From: Dimorphilus gyrociliatus
Taxonomy: Eukaryota; Annelida; Polychaeta; Dinophilidae
DNA length: 64,000 bases
Assembly (NCBI GenBank): GCA_904063045.1
Contig: CAJFCJ010000008.1
Coordinates: forward strand, 1,054,001 to 1,118,000
Direction of reading: 5' to 3'
Shown one piece after another: positions 37,063 through 50,019 of the stretch. The notes below the pieces were generated by a model that was given only the letters and a program-made list of their open reading frames with translations, was not told the DNA's origin and did no database searches. The stretch's first letter is position 1, and every line of letters begins with the position of its first letter. The translations under genes were made by a program, and so were the position numbers.

Positions 37063-39845
37063 TTACAGATCAGTACTGTTTCTTTCTGAGAAGTTGTCAT
37101 CTCCATCGTTGTTATTTTGTTCATCGATGGCATCAAGCTTTATGAGATTACCTCTTTTATTTCGTAAAATCTACATATGACAAACGATTAAATGCATATA
37201 CAGTATATTTATGGCACAGTTATATTTACCTCATTATTCGAACTTTGAGGCTTTAGATTATTACTTGGAAGAGATTTACTTCGCTTCATCTGTTTAAATA
37301 ATCGAAATTAATCTTCATTTTATATACGAAATGACTAGTTTATCTGTTTTTTTGTCTTTTCACGAACCAGTATTCCTTTTAGTTCAAAGATTGCCTCATC
37401 TGGTTTCTTATCCGGTAACGATGGCTGGTGTGTTTTTTTTCAAGAAAAAGAAAAACATAGTTTGATACGAATGTTCTTTATTGTCTTAATGAAGGCAGCT
37501 ATAATTTATTTATACATACCCTTCTGGTAACTTTTTTCAAGGTTTTTCCACTTCTTATCCTTTCCATCATCTCATTGATAGCATCATTCATATGAAGTTT
37601 ACTTTCTAATAGAGATGTAAAAGTAGTTTTGACGTTAATAATTCAAAATATAAGTTCATACCTGGTTCATTCGTTTTCAAGGACTTTTTACTCTTGTTAC
37701 CTTTGATAATATCTACCAACGGCCTATAAACAAAAGAGGAGTGGATTAATTTTTTGTTTTCTCTTCATTTTCAGTAAATTAAACTTACTTAAATATGGCA
37801 ATAGGAGGTGGCGGAGGCAAAGGTGGAATTGGAATATTTGATTTTAGCCTTTGATTTGCAACTTCTAAATCTTTTTCTAATTGTATAATTTCTTTCTGTA
37901 ATTTATCTAGATGCTTTTCACTTTCCTTCTTCTTGCTCTCTTCCGCTTTTAATTCATTTTCTAGTTTTGTTAAAGATTGCTTTTGATTTTCGAAGAGTTC
38001 AGCAATGATTTTATCTGGATTTTTCTTAATTTTTTAAAAGGGAAGACAAAGATTAATTTTAGAATATTTTATAATTAAATAATAATTACATTTGAGGTTG
38101 AAAAGTATACTTCTATTTCTCTAAAATAAGTTTGTATGGAAGTAACAAGCTTTTGTAAAGTGTCAGCTTGATTGTCTGTATGATTATTGATAGTAATATT
38201 TGTATCTGGCGAATCTATAATATGAATTTCATTAAGTGAGCTTGTTGATTCTTTTCTAAGTGCCTTGTTATGACTTTGGCTGGCTTGAACTAATTTTTTT
38301 AGATAGTTTATTTCTTTTATACATTGATCTTTTTCATTTTCGAGCGATACACAATTTGTTTCAAGACTTTTCAAATCTTTTCTTAATAAGTTATTTTCTT
38401 GTTCGCAAGTTTCAATAACCATTTTAAGATCATTAATTTCTTTCCTTTCCCGACTCTTATCCAACTTTTCCATCAATTCACTTATCTATTTAAACAAAAG
38501 CTATAGTTGGTTATGGTTTAATGATAATTAAGATAATACTTCTTTCTCTTTTTGTTGTTTTAACTCTTCTAAACGTAGTATTAAATTATCATTTTCAAAA
38601 AGGGCTTTTTGTAATTGTTCATCCTTTGACGCTTCAAGGAGAATGTGAGCGCTTTGTCTAACAATAGAGTCTCTTTCGGCTTTAAGCTAGCATTATTAAA
38701 AAACAACTGTAGCGTTTTTAGTAATATATTTATTCAAAATGACAACTTACATGAACACTTCTCTTTGCAATTTCTTCTTTCAATTCAGTCTCTCGAAGAT
38801 ATCTCTCTTCCAATTCTTCGTACTGTTTAGCAGCCTTCTTGGACAAGCTCGAAACATGATCTAACGTTTTCTTTAAAGTATCTTCACTTTGTTTTAATTG
38901 ATCTCTTTCATTAGACATTGCTCGCAATTGTTGATATAAATGAGATCTCTCATTGTCAATAACTCGAAATTCGGCATCTTTTTTTGCTAGCTGGTCTTTT
39001 AGATCTATCAAATATACGGTATATATATATAGAAAAAAGCTTCCTACTTTACCTGTTATAAATAATTATATTTACCTTCGATAAGAATATTGAGATGTCG
39101 ATTATCAGGAACATGGTCTTCAGTTTCATTTTTATCAGTAAGATTTCCTAACTCAACTATCGAGAGTTGACTATTATCAACATGTTGCAGTAATAAAGCA
39201 CTTTGACGCTTTAATTGTTTATTTTCTTTATAAACCTAAATGTTCCGCGTTTTATTAATAAAAAGTTTTTTCATAAATTATTAATAGAAAGTCTTAACCT
39301 GACTGGCGTAATTTTCCGCTTTTCTACGACATTCTTCCTCAATTTCATGCCTAGTTTTTAACTGCATAAATGCTTCGATAGCTGGTTCAGCGACTAGATT
39401 ACAAGAAAATACACTTAATAATTAATGTTATATTTGAAATGATACACTATTCATAGATTATAGAAATTAAATACATGTCAACTTGTTGTTCATACAATAC
39501 AGTTCCAAATAGCTAATACATACCAGTTTGTAATTGCTGTAATTTCTTTTCCGTATCCTCCAACCTTGTACAAACTTTTTGATGCTTAAATTACAGCATT
39601 TGTTTTAAAACCATATAACTTCTGAATATGTTTATTTATACATACTATTTCATAATTTTCATTATACTTTGCCAAAAGACTCTCATAGTCAGTAACCCCT
39701 TGATGAATTATATAGTTCGTTTTGTAAATAAATATAATAGACATATTTACAATAATAACAAACCAGCGTTTGCTAGATCTTTTAATGTATTTAATTTCTT
39801 TTCACTTTCTTCATATTTGGTTTTCCAATGTTCTTTGGAATCCAT
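37063..39845 (-). CDS. SHTN1: Shootin-1-like coiled-coil protein
   Basis: Shootins couple F-actin flow to cell adhesion (clutch) in growing axons. 14 exons: 39845-39764, 39698-39646, 39584-39524, 39393-39299, 39235-39076, 39004-38751, 38686-38540, 38485-38111, 38024-37789, 37723-37662, 37605-37520, 37424-37368, 37289-37230, 37170-37063; 611 residues (human 631). Mostly long coiled coils (residues about 1-480), then a polyproline run (PIPPLPPPPPIAIFK), a MNDAINEMMERIRSGKTLKK motif and DEAIFELKGIL, both hallmarks of shootin C-termini and close to the formin-style basic segments. Start chosen because it places the YESL segment as in vertebrates. If the donor at 37367 is not used, a 10-residue alternative tail ends at 37335. 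Found by similarity from memory of the family; the coiled coil alone would not be diagnostic. Confidence 0.85.
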
Positions 39846-40827
39846 TTTAGTATTTACTTTTCTACGTTTTCGGTTTGTTCTCTCTACGAAAGCATTAAGA
39901 GATCTATTATAGTAACTGTATAATTCTTCCGCTTTTTCTTGAATAAAAATGAACCTGAACGAAATAATTTTCAATCTATATTAGTTCTGTTTCGTTTCTA
40001 GTGCAAAAATTAATAAAAATGTGTATGTGTACTGTAACAGTTAGAGATTAACGATAAATTAGCCTTTAAAAATATGATAGATTTGCTCCTACCTGAAGAT
40101 ATATTTATACCCCCTTTCTTGTTTACTATATTCCATGTGCCATTTAATTGGCACTTTAGAAAGTTGAATTTCAACACGATTTAAGATAAATAAACTAATT
40201 TTATTTTATTTAAAGAAAAAAAAACTTTTAGTAAATTTTTATATGAATAAAAGAGACAAAACACTAGAGAGTGAAGAGCAAACTTATCCTGTTCTATATA
40301 TATTGAATATTAGGCTTACTTGGTCAATTCGCACAAATATCAACGTCGAGAATGACTCAATTACGGACTATCACAGCTTTTAAAGTTCATTCGTTTTTAC
40401 CAACAGAGGGCGTTTTCGTTCAAAAATCGTGACGATTCACGCCTATACACTGTATAATACATATTCAAACTTTATCGAATTAAATAATAATATAGTTTTA
40501 TCAGTGTATCAAATTTATGCTTACGGAATTGAAAAACAGTAGAATACAAAAAATTTGAATGAATCTATTAACTAACATGTTCCTCGATATTCCTTTTTAT
40601 GTGCCAATTCGAGAAAAACATAACACTTCGCTGTTTGTGATCAACATCAATACATATATATAATATATAACAAATCGTTAATATCAGACAGAGAAGATTC
40701 GTAGTGGCATGATAAGTAATGTTCAAAATATAATATAAATTTTAATTAATTTGCAAAATATCTATCAACAATAAAATTCATAATCGTCAGTTTTAATAAC
40801 ACAAGCAGCCTAAAGTTGTTTCATCGT
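39846..40827. other. Intergenic, shootin 5' flank and HSP90B1 3' flank
   Basis: About 1 kb, AT-rich, no exon seen. An open frame runs upstream of the shootin ATG to 39974 but lacks family similarity; it may be 5' UTR. A GAGGGCG motif occurs at about 40407. Confidence 0.45.
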
Positions 40828-43421
40828 TTATAACTCATCCTTTTTCTGAAATAAAAAATATTGATAAGAATACTATTTTTAGCAGAGTTAAGATTTAATA
40901 TCAACTTACCGTATCACTATCGGCTGCTTCTTCAACTTTTTCTGCTACTTCAGGTTTCTTTTCATCAGCTTCGTCTTCTACTTCATCTTCGTTGCCTACT
41001 TCTTCTTCATCATCTTCTTCTCCAGCTTCTTCAGGTTCATCTTCGACCTTTTCATCAAGAGGGACGTTTAATGACAATCTCAACATATGTTCAATACGCT
41101 CTGCAAATCCTGAAGTATCTTGTAAACCATATCCAGATCTAAGGGTAGCTGTTTCCATAAGAACAATAGCTAAATCTTTTGTTGTTTGGTCTTCTTTGTT
41201 CGTATCGACTCGCTTTTTAAGTTCTTTAACGAGGGGATGTCTTGGGTTGATTTCTAAAGTTTTCTTTTGAGTGGCATAGTATTGGTTGCTGGTGTCGCCT
41301 GCTTTTTGGTAAGCTTGAGCTTTCATGATTCTTTCCATATTTCCGGACCATCCGTAGGAAGAGGCGATTAAAGCACATGGTGAAGTGGTCAATCTTTCAG
41401 AAACAACAGCTTTTTCAATTTTGTCCTTAAGAGCATCCTCCTTCAACCAGGTTGTTAGAGATTCAAAATCTTTTTCAATAGCCTCCTTTCGTTCTTTGGC
41501 CTTTTCAGAATCATCGATTTTAACTCCTTCTTTGGCGACGTTCTGGAATTTTTTGTTGTCAAATTCAGGTAGGGCTTGGATACAATACTCGTCAACCGGC
41601 TCAGTCAAGTACAAAACTTCGTATCCCTTTTTCAATAGTCTTTCAACAAATGGTGATTGTTCAACTTCAGCTCTGTTAGAACCAGCAACAAAGAAGATGG
41701 ATTCTTGTTTTTCTTTCATGCGTTCGATGTAATCGGCAAGAGAGGTGACACCATCCTTTGAGTTGGAGGATTGGAATCTCAAGAGTTTTGCCAATCTGGT
41801 TCTGTTGGAATGATCTTCAATAACTCCGAGTTTGATGTTGGTGCTGAATTCTTTCCAGAAAGTTTCAAAATCTTCTTTGCTCAATTTCTTGATCATGTCC
41901 AAAGTCTTACGAACCAATTTCTTCTTAATGACTTTCAAAAGTTTGTGTTGTTGAAGAGTTTCTCTGGAAACGTTCAATGGCAAGTCATCACTGTCGACAA
42001 CACCCTTCACAAAAGACAAATATTTTGGCATCATATCTTCGAAGTTATCAGTGATGAAAACTCTTCTAACGTACATTTTGATTTGATCGATCTTTTTACC
42101 ATAATTTTGGAACATATCATGAGGTGAACTCTTAGGGACGAAGAGGATAGATTTGAAGGTAACTTCACCTTCAGCAACAAAGTGAGTAAAAGCCATTGGA
42201 TTATCGTGATCCTTTGAGAAGGATTTGTAGAATTCGTGATATTCTTTATCTTCAACCTCAGAGGTTTTACGGGTCCAGATAGGTTTGTTGTCGTTCAAAA
42301 GTACCCAATCCCAGACGGTTTTCTCAACAGTCTTCTTTTGACTTTCGTCTTTTTCATCTTCAACTTTTCCGTCTTCATCATCAGATGATGGTTTTGCTTC
42401 TTCAGAATCAGCTTCCTCAACTTTTTCAGTCTTGGAATCCCAAAGGTAAATATTAAAGTTGATAAATTGAGAGTATTTCTTAACTAAATCTTTAATGGTG
42501 TTTTGTTCAAGGAATTCATGAGCTTCTTCTTTCAATAGGAGGGAAATTGTGGTTCCTCTTCCGAGGGTATTTCCTCGTGGATCTTTTGAGATAGTGAAAG
42601 AATGAGCATCAGATTCCCAAATGTGTTGTTCATCATCGTTGTGTTTAGATGTAACAATAACTTTGTCAGCAACTAAGAAAGATGAGTAAAAGCCAACGCC
42701 AAATTGTCCAATCATATCAGTCATTTCTTGTTGGTTTGAGGCTTCACCCAGTTTCGTCAAAAATTCAGATGTTCCAGATTTCGCAATTGTACCCAAATTA
42801 TTTATCAAATCGGCTTTGGTCATACCAATACCAGTATCGGTTATATGAAGCATTCGGTTGTCTTTGTCAGCTTTAATTTTAATAGACAGTTCGTCCATAT
42901 CGCCCATAACACCTTTATCAGTAACAGAGAGGAAACGGATTTTATCTAAGGCGTCAGAGGCATTAGAGATTAATTCTCTAAGGAAAATTTCCTTGTTCTT
43001 ATAAAGAGAGTTGATGATGAGCTTCATCATTCGATCAACTTCTGCTTGAAACGTGTGTTTTTCCGCCTTTTCGCGCAGTTCTTTCATTTGAGCAACATTC
43101 AAACCGTCCAACTTAATAGCTTCCTCTTCACTGAAAGACCGGTCAATAAGTCATAACGTAATTAAATATTTATGAAGATATATACCGTTGAACAACTTCG
43201 TCATCAGTTCTGGATCCGTCACGGCTTTTACCAACGCTTTCTTCAACTGTATCAGCTGAATCTGACGATTCGGCGCTTACCAGTCCTGTGAAATTGGGCG
43301 TTATGATAAAAAGCGTTTTTTAAAGCTGAAATAAATAGAACATAACTAGAAAATGAGATGATTCTTTACCTGACATAAATAGAAAGCCGAGAACGGCTAG
43401 TAGGAGAAATTTTCGTTGCAT
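40828..43421 (-). CDS. HSP90B1: Endoplasmin (GRP94), ER HSP90
   Basis: ER-lumen HSP90 chaperone for integrins, Toll-like receptors and secreted proteins. Four exons: 43421-43370, 43285-43186, 43130-40910, 40845-40828; 796 residues (human 803). Signal peptide [22 protein letters not shown]94-specific pre-N region ([19 protein letters not shown]); ATPase motifs [25 protein letters not shown], and [11 protein letters not shown] after the QQEMTDMI insert; acidic linker; [28 protein letters not shown]; acidic tail ending KKDEL. The retrieval signal is on a separate 18-nt last exon, so skipping it would give a form ending in TVS without KDEL. The upstream promoter has ER-stress elements. Confidence 0.98.
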
Positions 43422-43512
43422 TTTCAATGCAGAATAGTTATTCGTTGCGAATGAAAACTTCTAATATGCCGGCTACTTCGATGGAGGGATTCTCGGTTAG
43501 TAGTAATGCTGA

Positions 43513-43537
43513 CGCGGACCAATCAGCAGCTACCACA
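43513..43537. promoter_or_regulatory. Composite ER-stress response element upstream of HSP90B1
   Basis: CCAAT (43519-43523), nine bases, then CCACA: one mismatch from ERSE (CCAAT-N9-CCACG). The same CCAAT read on the other strand is ATTGG-T-CCGCG, one mismatch from ERSE-II (ATTGG-N-CCACG). About 95-120 bp before the start codon of an ER chaperone known to be induced through ATF6/XBP1. Confidence 0.6.
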
Positions 43538-43646
43538 AAGTAATCACGTGACGAGTTTTCGACGAATGGGGATCGGCCAAATATAGAAGTCATGAAAGTC
43601 ACGTGACAAAAGGAGTTTTCCTGACTTGTCTACCGCTGATTGGTCC
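43517..43646. promoter_or_regulatory. Inverted-repeat promoter block with two CACGTG boxes
   Basis: Arms GGACCAATCAGC (43517-43528) and GCTGATTGGTCC (43635-43646) are perfect reverse complements. Between them lie TCACGTGAC (43544-43552) and GTCACGTGAC (43598-43607). The order is thus CCAAT, CACGTG, CACGTG, ATTGG. The rest of the 43422-43911 gap to the PLC gene is AT-rich without an exon. Confidence 0.7.
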
Positions 43647-43911
43647 GTCAGCCTTTTTTTGTCAATACGCCTATCGACCTGGATCAAAGATCTCATTGTA
43701 AATGCTTTAATGGTTTTTACATATGTTCTATATGTAACATGCATATTTACATATATATCTGCTATCTATATATCACATTCAATATTTAATAAATAATAAT
43801 TAAAACTATATGATCCTAACTTTAAAATATTTCTCATCAATAAATTTGAATCAAAAACAAATTGAAATTGAAGAAAGATTATTTAATTGAGCAAGGAGCA
43901 CAGTACAACTT

Positions 43912-46900
43912 TTAATTATTCAAATAGGTTAGAATTGAGTCTTTAATTTCAACATGAACTAATAAGTATCCAAATTGTAGATAGTTCAACTTGGAATCGA
44001 ACAGGGGAACTTTTCTGTGGCCTGTAATATGAAAGTAAAAGAACAATCAGTATCATCTGGGGTTATTCGCCATATTGTAAAAAAAATGGAGAAAGCAAAC
44101 CTTGTTGTAGGCATCTAAATGGTAGAGTATAGTGAGCTAGATCGGAATCTTTACTCGCTTTCTTCACTCGGAAAGACACGTGAGCCAATTCAGGCAATAA
44201 AACTTTAAACGAAAAATGTTCATTCCATTCAGCATATAGTCCTAAAACAAATCAATTATAAATTAAAACATACATCAAAGGGGCGGAGCAGAAGAGGAAT
44301 GATAAGAAAAGGAAATAAAAAAATTATTAGTCGTTTATTACCATCGCATTTTTGTTGTTTTGTCGATCTTCTGTTTTCTTTCAAGTTTTCATAACCATTT
44401 ATATGTACTTGAATAAACAACTTTTCGGTTGCGGGTAGCTGATGACCGCTAATAATCTAAAAATATTGTAATAATTACAGATTTTTTTTTAGTGGTTTAT
44501 AAAAATGAATTAACTGTTTTTACCTTCAAAACAAGAACTTTGTAGTTTTGAATTTTCAGTTCTTGAATATTGGGAGAATATTCAGCTAAAATAAATTCAT
44601 TTTGAATTAATAAATTTAATAATTGATATATATATATATACTGTATAATACCTTTTTGCATAATATCTGGCTTTAGGATATATCCACATCCTCCATTATC
44701 CCTAAATTGTCCCTGGTTTATTTGCATAGCTCTATCAGAGGTCTGATAGTTGAGAGCAACTATTGAATAATAATTGATGTTTAATATATTATAATTGAAT
44801 TTTGTACTCATTCCAACAATCTTTACCCACCTAATTGAGATCCAGCACACCACAATGGAACTGGATCGTAATTGCTGGAGTTGACCCTCTTTCCAGAGGG
44901 GTATATCCTACTAAGTTGTCGTTTATTGTATTTAAGAAATTGTTTTCCTTCATCCTTTAGAATTTTCATAGATCTTCCCTCGGCAAAAGACGACATCTGG
45001 TGCGCATTTTCTGAAAGTTAATCTTCTTATAGATTGTGGCTTACTTTTTCATTTCAAAACATGATTGGACAAGAAAAAATTTTGTCCTACTTATACTTAT
45101 ATATAATAGCTATGTTATATTAAGAAACTTGAATTCCTTAATAAACTTATGAATGTTTAGCCTACTTACGAAGTTTTGCTGAATCTTCGAAAGATTTAAA
45201 GTGAACAGCCTGACAAATGACAATCAAATCCGAAAGTTCCCGAGCAACTTTAACTTTAACCTTTTTCGAATTAGCACTTGATTTTGATGGAGAAAAAATT
45301 GATGCTTTCCTAGAATTACTAGAATTCGAAGAATCGGGTTTAATGGTCGTTTCTTCTGCGGCTGTTGATTCGATTTCTTCTTCTACATTAACTATTTCAT
45401 CGTCGTCATCGTCACTTTCCGATTCGCTTTCTTCTTCGGTTTCATTTTGTAATTTCTTAGCCTATATTCAGTACATGTTAGTAGTTGCTATAGGCAATCA
45501 ATACTTTATAAGATAGAATATATATAGATACATATATAGCTATATTTTTCCTTGGAATTAAAAGACACAAACTATAAAAAAAATTAGTCTATCGATCGTA
45601 ACTTTTCTCCTTTTTTTTTAGTTCTTTTTAAAGTTTGTTGGCGAAATTCAAGTACAAATTAGCTATACACTAGACATAACATATATATGTAGAATAGATA
45701 TACAGTATATACCAAATACTATATATATATAAGCATAAATTACTATATTGAGATTTTTTGTTTGCATTATTACTTTACTTTGTTCTTTACTAAATCAATA
45801 CATAAATTAAGGAATGCAATGAATCATCGTATTTTCAGTACTGACCTTAACTATCACTTTACCCCGTAAATCGTATGGACTAGGTAAGGTATCCGAACAA
45901 CCGCTAGGTAGTTCCGTTAAAAGGTGTTCTATTTTATCAAAGAATAAGAAAATAAACAATCAGGGTTAGATTTCATAGAAAATAAGATATCTAAACATTG
46001 GTTTCTTTTCTATACACTATACACTATGTTCATTACGATCTGAATAGTTTTTGAGTTATTAATTCAAGTGAGTCGGCCCAGCGGCAGAAGTATTTCAACT
46101 ACATATAATAAAAGTATACAGAACATATGCACAATATTCATATATTCTATAGATATATATTAATAGATGTAAGTAAATATTCTGTATTATGTACTGTATA
46201 CAGTACATGTTTAAAGACAGAGTGCATAAAAAAGACTCTAATATATAAAGTTGTTGTACGTTTGTATGATTGTATACATTATACAGTATGTTATTGCATA
46301 CAATATAATATGTAAAGTAGATTGTATGAATAGGTGTTAATTAAATATATATAATAGGTTTTACAGACCTCCAAGCTCTTTCTGTAGCATTTCGGCCATA
46401 ATTTTTTGATTTTCTAAATTACAATGATTCTCAAAGCTGAGTATAACAGGGAAAGGATTACCCATTCTTTCTAATCTTTCCTCCCAGCTATTACCTTCAC
46501 CCTCTTTCGCTTGTCTCTCTTCAAAAGCATACTGTCTTATAGCTTTTATAACATCTACAAAGGGAATTTTTGAGCATAAGGTATGACCATGAGTTATAAT
46601 AGGCTCGTTCTTTCCATCCCAAATATCAACTGCATGACAAGATGAAGATTTAATTATGCTCTTTTCTTAAAATTCTTTTGAAAAGTTAAGAAAACTATGA
46701 TAATGATGAGAAAACGTACGTTCAACACAGCGGCAAGATCTGGTTAGAGCCTTAACGTACATATTGACATCACTTTTACTTTTCAATTGGTCCCCTGTTA
46801 AGTAGCTGTGGAAAAAGTTTTTGCATTTATCCCGATTAAGAGAAGTTAAAAAAAATGGCTACAAAATTCAATATAGAATAAAATTCTAACGTATTGTGAG

Positions 46901-48698
46901 AAGTAGCTATAAAATAATCGGATAAAGGCCTCTTCATGTCTTGATATACGACTGTGAATTCCCTGTTGAAGATATTTTGTTCGTCAGACAGTAGAAATTT
47001 GATGAAGCCATCCTGAGAAAAATTTAAAACAGGAGCTATCCTTTCAGTGTTCCTCATCCATGTTTTTAGAAGGCTAATGGAAAATTTTTCTTTTTGCTCC
47101 TCTTCGATAAAACTTTTAATTTTATCCGTGCTTAGGATGTAATCGTCACCCAAAAGGCGTTCGTATAGTGAGACTATATATGGTATTTGAGTAATTGTTC
47201 TATAGAAATCCGCAAATTTTTGGCAGTCTAAATAATGAAAGTCCTTCCCACGGATGGCTTGTGTCTGTTTTAACGATTGAAAGCTTAAAAGAGATTATAC
47301 TGAGCTTTAGGTATTTCTAGAGGATTATCAATGTTGAGAAATGAATATGCAACTAAGGAGTGACAATACCTTAAAAAATTCTTTCGCACTGTTAATGTCT
47401 ACAGGAAATCCCATATCCTTGTTAATAGTACTAACAGCTAATTCTCTATCCATATATTTGGTACCATCTTCTAAGCGGTTCTTTTCAGCAATTCTTTCGA
47501 ATACTGTTCTCTCAAAATTATTTCTTTTACGCTCGAAATCATAACGAACTAATCTTTCTACACCTAATTTCCAATTATTACATTCTTCTTGATTCTCTCC
47601 GCAAATTGTAACATATTTCTGCCGCCATCCCAAAATGATATTGAAACAATTATCTTTATCCGTCAAACTCGGCAGACTTGCCGCTTTGCACGAACCAGGC
47701 CCAATTCGCGAAATTTTGCCAATGTTAATTATGCCGAATGTACTAAAATTTTCTCCTTGAATAATATTATTTACTTCGATATAACTCAAGTTAGTTTTCA
47801 CTCGATATAGGCCATCATTAGAGTTCTGATTCTCGTCATCGAATCGTAGGCCCAACTGTTCTTGTCTTAGTGTTTGGCCGATATCATGGTCTTTATTAAA
47901 TACATAAATAATATTAGTAGTTATATAAACATAAAGTTAAAAACCTGCCAAAGAGAAAAAAAATCAGTAAAAGACCAAAGCAAAGAATAAAGATCGATTA
48001 ATAAATGTTAAAAAAAGATTGAATAAAACAAAAATTGATTGATATTTAATTAAAGTCAACCTCTATATAAACATATCAATTTCTTAAGTACTAAGAATTC
48101 TGTATTAGATATTTTGTTATCGTTTTTTTTTACATACCTGATTCAAATACAACGTTCCTCCCCTGTCTGACCTTTGGTGCACTCAGATATTCGTAAGAAT
48201 AGATAAAGGCTGCTGCACAGAGAATGGTCGCTATCTTTTTTTTCGAAAAAAAAAAACAATGGCGTAAGTTTTAAAATGGCTAAACGGAATGGAAGTGAGC
48301 AAGAGAAAGAGAGAATACCAGGAGAGACAGGTAGATAGATAAATTGAAAATAAATGATAAATAAACTTATCTATCAATAAATATATATATATATCTATAT
48401 ATAATTATATGGTATATATAGATATTGATGTTTATATATATATATATATATATAAATTTATATATATATTTATTTATAAATATACATCAGCTAATTTCTA
48501 TTTGAGATAACTCACCGTACTTGGAAGCATGTACCAAGAGATAACAGTTAAACATTCACCGATTATAGCAACTCCAATTAATTCTTTGCCATTCTTCTTA
48601 AGTAATTTCATATAAAATATTAGACCAGTTAAAAGAATATGAAGGATTATTAATTTTATAGCAATAAAGCCATACGAGCCATAAAGAAGTTCAAACAT
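43912..48698 (-). CDS. Delta-like phosphoinositide phospholipase C, possibly with an N-terminal membrane module
   Basis: Hydrolyses PIP2 to IP3 and diacylglycerol. Exons: 48698-48516, 48234-48138, 47890-47370, 47264-46891, 46805-46720, 46629-46369, 45928-45846, 45461-45170, 45010-44831, 44759-44652, 44585-44524, 44456-44342, 44241-44101, 44021-43912; 870 residues if all are joined. Exons 3-14 are firm: PH domain ([15 protein letters not shown]), EF-hand-like region, X domain with catalytic [42 protein letters not shown], an acidic Ser-rich X/Y linker, Y domain ([32 protein letters not shown]) and C2. Exons 1-2 encode about 93 residues with two or three hydrophobic spans ([36 protein letters not shown]). 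Phases 0 and 1 join in frame to the PH exon, which has no ATG of its own. PLC-delta normally has no such spans. The exon 2 acceptor is weak, so exons 1-2 may be a separate gene. Confidence 0.8.
48381..48454. repeat. TA-rich microsatellite cluster in PLC intron 1
   Basis: Two TA runs (about 48381-48394 and 48432-48454) separated by imperfect ATAT sequence. Confidence 0.8.
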
Positions 48699-50019
48699 TA
48701 TTTCTTTTCAAATATTATACTATCTTTTTTTCTTCTTTTATCTTTTTTCTCTCTCTCTCTCCCTCACTCTCTCACACACACACTATTTTAAACGTTTCTG
48801 TCTCTTCGAGTCCGTCGTCTGAGGTAAAAATTGTTTAAATATTAGTCACTTGGCTAATAGATAAAGTCGCGTTTGTAAACGACAAATATAAACCTTTTTT
48901 CACCTGTTGGCCTCGAGACAAAAAGCAGCTATATAATCGCCTTTTAAAAAATGTATATTTAAGGCCGCCTCTATCGTTCTAATCTATTCGATAAAAAAAG
49001 AAGAATTCCCAATGATATCAACGATTTTTACAAAATATATAAATAAAAAATATTACTTCTCCTGTATAATTTATTTAATATATGAATATATATTTAAGAT
49101 ATCTATGTATTTATATTAAGTTGTAACGTACTTCTTAAGAAATCTTTTCTATAAAGGACTGTATGAAATATAAAAGGATACATAGTCTCTGATACTATGC
49201 CCAGTTGCGCTCTCTTACGAGTTTTGTAAATATTATTTCAATCATTGGTCTTGTTTGGTCGTTTATTGTCGAATAGAAACATTTCAATTATAAACTTCGA
49301 GTTGGTCTTAATAGAGATAAAGTATTTTTATAAAATAAAATCTTTTTCTTTCTTTCAAGAGTTGATAATAATAATTAATGGATCCGAACTAAAGTAGGAT
49401 TTTGTGGGAAGAAAAAAGAGTTAGATGTTTTGCAGACATTACAGAGGTTTTCGCTCTTAACATAACTTTTCGATATATGCATTAGGATCTAATATACACA
49501 TTTTTTTTTACCTCTCGGTACGTTCAAACAGTAATATAACTCATTTTTACAAGTTTAAATGAAATAAAAGTATTAAATCTGCATCAGTTTCTCGTTAATA
49601 ATTTTATTACCTATACGAATATACACTACATGTATTTAAAATCAAACACGTAAGCGTACAAAAGCATTTATTTGTATATGTGAATACTGTGTATATAAAC
49701 TATATATACTATATATACTAATATATTTGCAAGTGTTACACTTTGAAATTGATACAAAGTTTGATTATAGGCCTTCAGAATGTTCATACAATAAATAATA
49801 AAAAAAATAAATCAGTTCCGAAAGATAAATTGTCTTATCTTTTAAATAACTTGTTTTATTAGGTTCCTTCAAAATTTTCTTTGATTAACTAACGCATATA
49901 TATTCTATTCTCCGTTTAGAATTACTCTCTCCCTTTACATTCATTTTCTTTTGAGTAGCTAATTGTTTAAAATTTGAAAATTTAATACTTTCTTTATATT
50001 ATAAAGTTTTCTAAGGCGT
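48699..50019. promoter_or_regulatory. PLC 5' flank with GA/GT tract; 3' flank of SH2 gene
   Basis: 1.3 kb without an exon. A pure CT then CA tract at 48748-48784 (GT then GA on the coding strand) lies about 50 bp before the PLC ATG and could be promoter-proximal GAGA-type sequence. The rest is AT-rich with several short TA repeats near 49700. Confidence 0.45.

Noticed and set aside
40992..42127. Several plus-strand frames of 92-118 codons
   Set aside because: Antisense shadows of the HSP90B1 main exon; Ser-rich composition follows from acidic codons on the other strand.
46127..46315. 62-codon frame in the PLC X/Y intron
   Set aside because: Intronic, Tyr/Ile/Val rich, no support.
47265..47300. 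Alternative start of PLC exon 4 at a CTTTTAAG acceptor
   Set aside because: Breaks frame after the phase 0 donor of exon 3; the TTAAAACAG acceptor keeps it.
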